Shown one piece after another: positions 48,556 to 58,153 of a DNA stretch of 64,000 nucleotides. Each line of letters starts with the position of its first letter. Position 1 is the first letter of the stretch. The notes under the pieces were generated by a model that ran no database searches, was not told where the DNA came from, and saw only the letters and a program-made list of their open reading frames with translations. The DNA lies in contig JADLSH010000377.1 of NCBI GenBank assembly GCA_016169945.1, positions 1 to 64,000 on the forward strand, given 5' to 3'. The position numbers were made by a program, and so were the translations under genes. This DNA comes from Trachythela sp. YZ-2020 (lineage: Eukaryota; Cnidaria; Anthozoa; Malacalcyonacea; Clavulariidae).

Positions 48556-49097
48556 TTTGAGCTCTGTACTATGTGATACTGTAGTATGTGATCAAGCTGC
48601 ACAGATTTTCTGGCCTCAAAACAATGATCAACCTTTGGACTCAAATAAGTCAAATATATCACCAGCTACGCAATAGGAGACATATTAAATAAATCTAGAC
48701 ATATATTTCCGGAATCTTTGTTTTATCGGATGGCAATAAATGAAATTGTATTTATGAATTTTATGTTTGTTTAAAACGAAATATAACGCAATCAATTGAA
48801 TTCACCTGCACAATTTCCTTGCCTTACAATACTCAAGCCGATGCCGAATCCCCCTTATAAACTAAACCTTTTAGTATTATCCTGCATGCAAGACATATCA
48901 ATTATGTTTATCCCAGTGTTATATCCAGATCTGTTCGTCTTTAGCGTTTCTTTCTTGTTATAATGCCGCTGCGGCTGTTTCGTTGCGTAGTACTATCTTT
49001 ATACGTATTTGAGCGGACATATTTTCTTTGTCCATGAGAGGAGTACAGTAGATGCCGAAGCTTGCTCCGCGTTGTCGTTGAGTTCTGTTTGACTATA
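48556..49097. other. Gene-free stretch
   Basis: Nothing recognised apart from short chance frames. Confidence 0.5.
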
Positions 49098-49436
49098 CAG
49101 GGTGTCCAAAAAAAAAGTCCCCCTTTAGAAATCACTCTTGTGCGTTATTATACCTTTGGGAATTTAATTGAATTGTACATGAACGGCGGAAGTATTTACA
49201 ACTTCCCTTCGTCCAAATAATTTAACGCGACGAATAAGTTGTTACGACAAATACTCGTTGCTCTGTAGTCAGTTGAACCATTCTTACTCGAACTGACGGT
49301 AAGACGAATTTGTAATTTGACATTTTTGTGTTGCTGTTCGTTTTACAAGCTATTTTAAATTCCCAGAGGTATAACAACGCACGTTTAACAACAAAAGAGT
49401 GATTTCTATAGGGGGTCTTTTTTGGGGGACATCCTG
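49098..49436. mobile_element. Mariner-type MITE, 339 bp, TA duplication
   Basis: The ends cagggtgtccaaaaaaaaag (left) and gacatcctg (right) belong to ~42 bp TIRs that both include agaaatcactctt, flanked by TA (49096-49097 and 49437-49438). This is characteristic of Tc1/mariner/IS630 MITEs. No intact frame. Confidence 0.75.
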
Positions 49437-49438
49437 TA

Positions 49439-50497
49439 CTGCGTCGTCACGCGTCATGCTGCCTATTGCTCTATATACACGATAATATGTCCATGCCAAA
49501 CACTCTTTATTGTCAATTTGCATTAGATCGCGCACCGCCGCATCATAACATCTGAGATCGCCTTACTTTTCGCACCGTCCAAAAGTAGTTCTCATAATCG
49601 GTAGATTTTCTTCCTTGAGTAAGCGAAGAGCTCAGCGTAAACGATATGATCTTGCTTAGCGTCCTGCAAGTTATGCGCTAATTAACTTTGCATTGCGCCT
49701 TATGATTGGTCAATTTGTTAGTAGGAAGTGTTTGTAAGTATTCTATTAGTTCACTATGAAATATCATGGGCTGTCCACGTGAAAGCATGCCCAATGATAA
49801 AAATGATCTTTGAACTATCTGTCAATAAGTAAAACTAAACAATGTGTTCCTTGAGGCCTGGACGAAAGGAAGCGCCTCTTTTGAAACAGAACGCTTATCT
49901 GATGCCTTGTTTTAGCATACTAGCTTCAACGCGTTGTCTCATTAACTTAAATTTATATTGTCTATAAATTTGCTAAAAGTGTATTTGATCAAATCTTAAT
50001 CAAGGGTGTTAATCCTTGGGGGATGCCGGGATTCTACTCCATTTTGGACAGGGGGCAAACATACATAACCGTTGCACTTATTCGCTGTTTCTATCCCCAG
50101 TGCAGCCGAGATGAGGGTGGCTGCTCAGGGTGCAACTAGCCCTAGGTAGCCAATCTGATACGTATTCCCAATTTGGGAGGAAGAAAAAATAATTGAGCAG
50201 GACCCTTCACAAGTTGTGGCTCAAGTTGGGTGCATTTGTAGGGTCATTTTGGTTTCAGGAAATCTGTGGAGAGTGACTACCAAATATGCCAGTGTTTCTG
50301 GTGATCTAAAATTATGACATCATAGGGGCCCAAGGGAAAATTTTATCCACGGGCTCCACTAAACAACCTCTCACACTCCGGAAAGGACTTTCGCTCATGA
50401 AACTAATAGCAATGATGATTTACTAGATCATAATAATGAAACAGACCATGTTTGACTATTTTCATTAGCCACACTCATATCTTATCAAACATTGCAG
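49439..50497. other. Gene-free stretch before the VAP duplicate
   Basis: No gene, repeat or splice pattern recognised. Confidence 0.5.
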
Positions 50498-51777
50498 TGT
50501 CAATGATACAATATGCCGATGAAGAAAGCTATTTACAGTCTATTCCCTCATCTAGCCTTTGTTTAGAAGCAAGTACAAATCGCAGAGAGATTCAGTAAGA
50601 GTATAGGATGTTTAAACTATATCAAGTGCTTTTTTACAGGTAGATTCCGCTCATGAATTACATTTTAAAGGTATGTAAGACTTGTCCAAATTAGTGCAGT
50701 ATTTATCGTCCACTCTTTCGTCCATCCATCCAAGGATTATAATTAGATTTATTTACAGTATGTTGGGTTCAGGGCTTGAATTTAAGTAAACAAAGGCGAC
50801 CAGTTTGTCCTTGCATGTTACTGTACTTTTTAATTAATCACAGATAGTTTTGAAGCTTTCACCTTACAATAGGTCATAGGATGATAGGACCAGGGAGCTA
50901 AGATAGGGCTGGACTTGTGAAACATGGACGTGAGTTCAATTTGAAGGCGTTGACAAATCCATTTCTTACCAGATTAGGGATTTTTTCCATAAAGGAGGGG
51001 AGGGAATGAGCTAAGAATCTGCGGTTACTGGATGTAAAAGGGGAAGTCATGAAAACTAACTTTTCTGTGTGCAAACTCGACATTGACTGCATGGGATGAA
51101 AAAGGGGTAGAGGCAGGGCTGGCAGGGGAGGAGGACAAAGCAAATGATGAACAAGTCCGCAATCCGAGATGAAATCTGTTTCCTGAGGATCCCTATTAAG
51201 CATATTATGCATTGCTAGATTCAATTAGTTAAATACATATTCCAGTCTGTTTTATAATACTATTTGGATCCACGCATTGTGTCATTAATTTACTGTAGTC
51301 TAGGCTACTGATTGGCCGATAGTCAGAATCGGACTGATTATTACATGATCACGTTATGATCTGAATCATTATATTCTGGTTATACAATCAGATTGTATAA
51401 CCAGTCAGGGAACCTTGGATTCGTCTGGTGGGGTGGAAGGTTTTTCATTGCACTGAAATAATTGAATTATTAAGCATTCAGAATTTCATTGTTAAAAATA
51501 ACATTACAAAAGCTAAGTTAATCAGACGAAATAAAATCTGAAAACAACATCCTGAGAAATCCAAGATATGGTTTAAAATAAGACTAGAGATACTAGTGTG
51601 CAGACAAACTCATTCCTATAGTCAAACACGTGTGTACAGAGAAACTTGTGTCTTTAATATTCTTGTTTTAATCTGTATCTTGAATTTTTCAAGATGTTTT
51701 TTGGACTTTGTTCCCTTCATTTCATACTTTTAATACTGGTGGCTGGTATTGATTTACTATCATTACAAATTATTGTA

Positions 51778-52200
51778 CCAGCATCCCCCCTTTATATACA
51801 TTTTTTGAACTAGCCAGGAACAGTTGCGATTTGTTGAATTACCAGCAGTAATTTGTAATTTTTCGCAACTGCTCCTGGTTAGGTCTACAAATGTATATAC
51901 ATTTTTTTCGAATATTCCATCCACAAACACCATCAACTATTATTCCCATCGAACGAGATGCCGAGAAAAATCTTAGTATTTACCCATATACCATATACTG
52001 GCATCCCCCCATATATATACACGAACTTGCGGTTAATGCTCAGCAACTGGACTCTGTAACTCAGTTGGTTTGAGCGTTGCACTCGAATCGCAGGGCCGCA
52101 GGTTCGATTCCTGCCAGAGGGCCTATAAGGTTGCATTTTTCGCAACTGCTGGCTAGGTCTAAAAATGTATATAAATTTTCGTTCGAATATTCTATCCACA
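51778..52200 (+). mobile_element. tRNA-like SINE and hairpin cluster in VAP copy 2 intron 1
   Basis: 52049-52123 folds like a tRNA: CTCTG/CAGAG acceptor pairs, A box taactcagttgg (52057-52068) and B box ggttcgattcc (52101-52111). The flanks repeat ggcatccccccatatatatac and ttttcgcaactgctg..taggtc in direct and inverted order (51813-51886 is itself a hairpin). Absent from VAP copy 1, so inserted after duplication. A SINE is more likely than a working tRNA, because the acceptor stem is incomplete and the loop (anticodon CGA) lacks a serine-type long arm. Confidence 0.55.
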
Positions 52201-53081
52201 AACACTATCTATTAGATGGCTATATATATGTCTGCTATATCTAAGGCTGCAAAAACTGTGCTCATTTTATGCAACATGGTCATGGTTTATATTATACAGA
52301 ACTTTTAGAACTTCTTCTATCAGGTTATAAATCTTACCATGTTACGGAGATTTATAATTAAAGAGTATTCTTTAATGCATCAAGAAATGGCAGGAAACTG
52401 TTATTTGCTGTATATTACTTTGCTTCTGTTAATGTGCAGAATTGTCAACAAATAGTATTTGTGATATACTGTACTTAAGATGATGGAAAATATGTTAAAA
52501 GTCAATTTGAGATTGGGCAGTTAGACCAGCTTAAATCAATGGGTCACATCTCTGGTCATTAAATGGTTTGAATCGTTTGATTGGACGAAATGTAAAATTT
52601 GGCTTGACAATGTCCGATTACCAGCAGTAGTTTGCAGGCCTGATGTTGAATATCTTGTCATCATGTTATGAATGTTGTTGATTTTGCGCTTTCATTTTTA
52701 GGCCCATTTACTGAAGTGGTTTCATCGACAATAAAACTTCACAATCCAACAGACAAGAAATTATGTTTTAAAGTAAAAACCACAGCACCAACAAAATACT
52801 GTGTGCGACCAAACAGTGGAATTGTACAACCTCAAAGTACGGTTTCTCTATGTGGTATGTTTTTCAATTTAAGTAATACTAATTGTTATTAATTTATTCT
52901 TGATGAGAGTTTTGTTGATACACTTGTCATTATAAATCCTGTCTACAGGAAAACATCGTATTTAGCTACCAGTTTTGGCCATACTAAAGGTATATTTTCA
53001 TCCCCCATATATTCTAAGCTACTCATGTCTCAATTATTTTGCAAGCACAGTGACTCCTCAGAATTTGTTGTTAATTCAATT

Positions 53082-54892
53082 TTTTTTTTGCCAACAAAAT
53101 TGATAAAATTCACTGTACACTTTTGGAAAGAATTGCTAGTGTAGGTCCAATTCAATCTGAATTGGTAGTTTGTGGTACTGAACTTTGTGATTTCATGGAG
53201 ATTAGTCAAGACCAAGTAAGAAACTATGCGCTTAAACCCATTACCAAGTCATGTTCTTTGGATCCTTTACCTGCAATGGTTTCAAAAGGTTGTTTCCCCG
53301 TGTTACTGCCGACATTGACCAAGATTATTAATATGTCACTTGCTACGGGTATTATGCCTGATCCTTTAAAAGTTGCAGTATTGTCTCCTTCACTGAAAAA
53401 AGCTGATGCTGACTTCAAACAATTTTCGAACTTTCGACCTATATCCAATCTGCAATTTATTTCTAAGCTGATAGAGAAGGCTGCTGCTGAACAATTAACA
53501 GATTATGTCATGACTCATTACCTTGATGAGGTGTTCCAGTCTGCATATAAAACGTTCCATTCCTCTGAAACAGCATTGGTCAAAGTTCAAAATGATGTCT
53601 TGTGTGCACTTGATAACAACCAGTCAGTTATATTTCTCTTGTTAGACTTATCTGCAGCCTTTGACACGGTCGACCATTCCATCTTGTTGTCAAGACTTTC
53701 GGCTCGCTTTGGTATAAAGGGGAATGTTCTGGCGTGGTTCGAATCATACTTAAAATCTCGGAAACAGTTTGTACAGGTTGAAGATGGTTTGTTGTCAACA
53801 CGTAACCTGGGTTGTGGGGTACCTCAGGGGTCAGTATTGGGTCCATTATTGTATTTGCTATACATATCTCCGATCAGTGATATTATTAAACGATATAATC
53901 TCCAGTACCATCTATATGCGGATGACACCCAACTGTATATAACTTTTAAATCGGATTCATTGAATGAACTTCTGTCAGCCAAGACAAGAATTGAGTTATG
54001 TGTGAAAGAAATTGACTGTTGGATGGTCAATAATGGTCTTAAATTAAATCAAGACAAAACAGAGCTTGTTCTTATCAGCTCTCAATATCGTTCCAGACCT
54101 TCCTTGGAATTTATACAGGTTGGTGATGAGCAGATTCAACCAAAGGCATCAGTCAGAAATCTGGGAGTTGTGTTTGATCAGTGTCTTAATTTGGAGGAAC
54201 ATGTGAAGAAAGTGTGTAAAACATCTCACTACCACTTGAGGAATATAGCCAAGATTAGGAAGCATCTAAATGAAAATACTGCTGAGATACTTATGCATGC
54301 ATTCATCAGCTCTAAACTGGATTATTGTAATTCCTTACTATACGGTCTCCCTAAGCGCTTATTAAATAGCTTACAATCCGTACAAAATACTGCTGCGCGT
54401 ATAGTTACATTAACTAGGAAATATGATCATATTACTCCAGTTATGTTTAAGCTTCATTGGCTACCTGTACATTATAGAATAAGTTTTAAAATACTGCTAT
54501 TAGTCTATAAAGCTCTTAATGGCATAGCACCGCGCTATATCACCGAACTATTAAAGATGCGCACATATTCGCGAAGCCTTAGATCTAGTGGTCAGGAACT
54601 TCTTGTGGAGCCTCGCTCCAGGTTAAAGACATATGGTGATAGGGCATTCTCCGTGGCAGCGCCTAAGTTGTGGAATCAACTTCCTATTGAACTCAGACGG
54701 ACTGACTCTGTCGATCTTTTTAAGAAACGTTTAAAAACATATTTATTTAAATTAGCTTATGACTAAGATTTTAATTTTTTCTGTTTTTATATATATGTAT
54801 ATATTTTATTTAGTTAGGATTATTTATTTTTATTGTAAAGCGCTTTGGGCAATTTGGAGTTAGCGCTATATAAATATATTATATTATTATTA
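53082..54892 (+). mobile_element. LINE-C, 5' truncated, in VAP copy 2 intron 2
   Basis: It runs from the T run (about 53082) to the tail cgctatataaatatattata ttattatt (54892). The 3' end attgtaaagcgctttgggca, then gttagcgctatataaa, is typical of L2/CR1-group tails. The paralogous site in copy 1 (27160-27180, ttattcaatattcaggg) is empty. Left flank attcaat and right flank atattcaggg show a few shared bases at most. Confidence 0.85.
53123..54766 (+). CDS. LINE-C reverse transcriptase, unbroken RT frame
   Basis: 547 codons open to the stop. The frame continues upstream without ATG (FANKIDKIHCTLLERIASVG), so the natural start, with the endonuclease domain, is lost by 5' truncation. RT motifs: FRPISNLQFISKLIEK, LLDLSAAFDTVDHSILL (motif A), GCGVPQGSVLGPLLYLLYIS (B), YHLYADDTQLY (C, catalytic Asp pair), NGLKLNQDKTELVL (D) and the C-terminal GDRAFSVAAPKLWNQLP. 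CR1/L2-group non-LTR RT by look. It copies LINE RNA onto nicked target DNA. It is the only undamaged RT core in the window, so a young insertion. Confidence 0.9.
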   Translation: MERIASVGPIQSELVVCGTELCDFMEISQDQVRNYALKPITKSCSLDPLPAMVSKGCFPVLLPTLTKIINMSLATGIMPDPLKVAVLSPSLKKADADFKQFSNFRPISNLQFISKLIEKAAAEQLTDYVMTHYLDEVFQSAYKTFHSSETALVKVQNDVLCALDNNQSVIFLLLDLSAAFDTVDHSILLSRLSARFGIKGNVLAWFESYLKSRKQFVQVEDGLLSTRNLGCGVPQGSVLGPLLYLLYISPISDIIKRYNLQYHLYADDTQLYITFKSDSLNELLSAKTRIELCVKEIDCWMVNNGLKLNQDKTELVLISSQYRSRPSLEFIQVGDEQIQPKASVRNLGVVFDQCLNLEEHVKKVCKTSHYHLRNIAKIRKHLNENTAEILMHAFISSKLDYCNSLLYGLPKRLLNSLQSVQNTAARIVTLTRKYDHITPVMFKLHWLPVHYRISFKILLLVYKALNGIAPRYITELLKMRTYSRSLRSSGQELLVEPRSRLKTYGDRAFSVAAPKLWNQLPIELRRTDSVDLFKKRLKTYLFKLAYD

Positions 54893-56080
54893 TATTCAGG
54901 GTTAAGCCTCACATATGCCACACTATGGGGTGAGCATTGGGTGTTGGAAAATTCCTCAACCATACAACGAAAATAGGCATTTTCTTGGTTAAACAACTTT
55001 ATTTATATATTAGATTTATGTTTGCTATTCTTGTGGGCTGTTTTAAACCGATTTAGTTGAAATTTTGACCAGTTGTAGTACAATGAATACGAAATCAGTT
55101 AATAGACAAAATTCCACTACTTGCAAACTTCTTCTTTATTTTGTTCATGGACTGAAAACGCACTCACTTTACGTGAGACGATTTGTTAGATTTTGGCTTA
55201 ATCAAATCTCTCGGGTTTTCGAATATCATAGCAAATACGAAAAAATATGAAAAGCTTTGTACACCTGAGAGAAAAGCTTCTTCCGTAGTAACCGTAGTTC
55301 AACTATAGTCATGTTATGGTCAAAGTATAGCAATGATAGTTAGACGATTCGTTTTCCTATTCGGTTACATTTCCAAATGTTTTTATTTTCTTAGCAAACA
55401 TTAGATCTTCATTCCCGAGAATTATAACGTTACGAGAAATACATCTGCGCCGAGTACAAATACTATAGGTCTTGCCTTTATTTGTTATTATGCCAGTGGA
55501 TATGCATTTACTTTCAACCATCGAGTGAGTGGTTGAATACAGCTGTAAATCCAAAGAATAGGCATGTTTATATACATTATAATGGTTTCTGCGATCATAG
55601 TAGCCTTTATATTGGGAAAATATCGAAATACATGTAGCAGTTGGTTCCAGTGGCAGTGTGGATGAAACTACAAGCATAACAAATGTAACATTAATTTCGA
55701 CGTACATGAATTTCGACTTTTCGAGTTAATCCCTTTCATCCAGAAGTTATAGTTGCCTGGGTCGGGAAAGCATTGCACACGGATTTAATTCCTGAGATCG
55801 CCGCGGAATTTCTTAAGATTTGCCATCGTAGTCACTGGGTTTCTTCTGTGATGAAATATTCAGGGGATTGTAGGATCAAACTAACTGAGGTTGTCATTGG
55901 TTATGCTACTATTTTCAACTCTGATTCCCTATCAATAATGACGACGCGTAACTGTTTTTGTTAATTGTTCCTCCAGTTTTGCTGCAGCCTCATGATTTTG
56001 ATGTTAAAGAGAAGTCCAAAGATATGCTCATGGTACAGTCGATGGTTGCCGTTGGAAATACTGAAAACCTTGAAAACATA

Positions 56081-56437
56081 GTAAGAACTTTCCTATCATT
56101 ATTTATAAGGTCAAAAACAATCTTTCGGATTCTAGGATGGACTCCAATTGAGTCTACTCTTATGAAAAGGGAAATTTTAATGACATTCAAGGCTATCCGT
56201 TGTATTGCGCCGGAGTACGTCTCTAACATGTTCTCTCAAAATAACAATTACGTTCGTCGCCAAAATAACAATTACGAAATGCGGAGCAACATGCGCAAGC
56301 TGGTGTTAGGTAAACCTAAAACTAATTTTATGAAAAGATCCTTTTCATACCGAGGAGCTTGTGCCTCGAACAACTTACCCATTGACATTGTCAACGGGTA
56401 TATGAGCAACTATCAACAATTCATTTTAAAAGTTTAA
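56081..56437 (+). pseudogene. LINE RT C-terminal fragment
   Basis: From about 56110: ILGWTPIESTLMKREILMTF, then AIRCIAPEYVSNMFSQNN and NFMKRSFSYRGACASNNLPI, the C-terminal tail of a non-LTR RT polyprotein, stop at 56437. It begins within 30 bp of the VAP exon 3' donor, where copy 1 instead has repeat R. Confidence 0.75.
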
Positions 56438-57111
56438 TCGACAATTATTTTTCCACAGATTAAATGACTGTTGATGATGCTCATAAATATTGCAACATGA
56501 GTAATCAATATTGTTTCATCTAACATGACTTATTTGTGTAAATAGTTATTAATATTTTATAGTTTTATATAAAACGATCCCTTGAAAAGCAGCAATAGCT
56601 GAAGGGCTATCGTTTTTAAATAACTTTTATAAATAAATATAGCAATATACTGTAGTGGTCGTGCGTAAGATGGAAAGCTCGATTAACACGCATACTGTAG
56701 CTAATCCCCGATAAATTCAATGCATGTTTTCTGCCCAGTGAACGGAGGTAGGTTGAGGTAAATTTGAACACTAAGCTTTATGTCTAGCATTAAATTTGAA
56801 CGGCGCTTTAGTGCTGTTTCATAAATTGTCAGTATATATATAGTCGTGAAACCATTTTTTCCGTGGCGAGACGATTCGTGTTCGATTGTATACAAATCAA
56901 TTTGCAAACAACTTTCAACTTTTCATAAACAGTCTCTGTATTTTAAACTATGTCATGCAGTGGTCCAGTAGGCAGGCTCACTTAAAGGCTTAGTGTCAGG
57001 GTCATGCATTGTGGGCTTTTGTTATTGTTTTTATCTAATACCTTGTTTGGTGCAGTTCCAATAAAAATCACATAAAAGGAGCAAGGATTATCAAAGGATG
57101 GTTAATATACC
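56438..57111. other. Gene-free stretch
   Basis: Probably LINE 3' sequence and unrecognised intergenic DNA. Nothing further seen. Confidence 0.4.
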
Positions 57112-57586
57112 GGGTGGCGCAAAAAAAGTACGACTGTTTGATTTAGTATAACTTCAAAACTAAAAGAGCTATTACACTTAAACAAGTTTCTTTGCATTCA
57201 GCGATGTGCATTTTCATGCAATACGGCGATGGTCGCTGGCGTAACTTTGATGCCCCGAATGAACGAAAGGCTGTTATGAAAACGTTTCAAAAGTTTGTTC
57301 GAGAGGAGATTTGCCACAATTTCAATAAAGGACGGAGTGATCGACCGAGAACGGCAAGGACAGCGGAAATCATCGAATTGGTTCGACAATCTCTTACGGA
57401 AAATGACCTTTTAACTTCAACTTGACTTCATCGAAACGAATACTGACGATAAAACGGTTATCAAATTTGTTTAATGCTAATTCTCGACACTTCAAAAAAG
57501 GTTTACACAAGATCCTAGACTAATATCAAAATTTAAATTAGACATTACTGATTGCAAAAAACGTTTTAAGTGTAATAGCCCTTGAT
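57112..57586 (+). mobile_element. Mariner/IS630-like remnant, copy B
   Basis: The left TIR starts ccgggtggcgcaaaaaaagt and reads on to gagctattacacttaa. A 77-codon frame (57192-57425) includes VREEICHNFNKGRSDRPRTA, the N-terminal HTH/linker of a mariner-type transposase; the catalytic domain is absent. The right TIR stops at gtgtaatagc and resumes after two insertions, at 58142 (cttttagttttt) and 61078 (ttaagttatacta...cacccggta). Copy A is at 30985-31545. Confidence 0.65.
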
Positions 57587-58141
57587 CGCTTCCTTTCCCA
57601 CTAGGTCTGCAAGATATCTTGTAACGATTAGCTCTGTTTTCTGTGCGCGAACGTTGCGCAATTGACCAAGTCAGACAGCAACTGGAATAATTATGGCAAT
57701 GTGCGTCTTGCGCAACGCACATGCCGATTTATTAATTTTTGAAAACAATGAGATAATTATTAACATAACAAATTATTAACCGAAGTTAATTATTAAAAGT
57801 TCGCGCAGAAAAGGTGGGTCAAGAAATACGCCCACCACTTAGAAATTAATAACTAAACTAATGTACATATGCAATAATATTGCGTCAAGAAAACGAGGAG
57901 GAGGGCGGGTTATAAATTGACTTCAGCCAGAGAGTTGACCTTGCGCTACCAGGTTGAAGAGCAGAATGAACTAATGCACATACTGCTGTAGATTATATCG
58001 CCACTCCTATCCGCTTCCTGCGCATTACATTCATGTGACTACTAATTACGGGGAAAATACCCACGTGTCCCATTACAATAGCTCCTTATCTACAAAACTA
58101 GATGCAGGAAGCAATAAAATCTTTATTGGTATGCCAATAAT
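57587..58141. other. Insert in the right TIR of mariner copy B
   Basis: About 555 bp absent from copy A. It includes the inverted pair gcgcgaacgttgcgcaattg / tgcgtcttgcgcaacgcaca. No gene and no clear TIRs; origin unknown. Confidence 0.45.
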
Positions 58142-58153
58142 TCCTTTTAGTTT

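Larger units (their letters stand above)
50498..56080 (+). pseudogene. VAP copy 2, exons 1-3, probable pseudogene
   Basis: Homology to copy 1 starts at (c)agtgtca.tgatacaatatg (50498 versus 24104). Exon 1' (50608-50669): ATG, then substitutions and a ttttt insertion give MFKLYQVLFYR-stop. Exon 2' (52702-52854) is intact and the same length, GPFTEVVSS...[15 protein letters not shown]. Exon 3' (55977-56080) is intact and the same length, but HKFM has become DMLM, losing the lysine that contacts FFAT ligands. A LINE (LINE-C) sits in the second intron and a SINE-like element in the first. Exons 4-5 are not seen before the window ends. It may be transcribed from another start, but a full VAP is not encoded here. 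Confidence 0.82.

Noticed and set aside
52049..52123. Functional tRNA gene
   Set aside because: A and B boxes are good, but the acceptor stem is imperfect, the loop reads CGA without a serine-type variable arm, and the flanks are repeat sequence. A SINE head is more likely.
55357..55707. Minus-strand 116-codon frame
   Set aside because: It is homologous to VAP intron sequence at 27914-28120 on the other copy, where it is shorter and shifted, so it is not a conserved protein.
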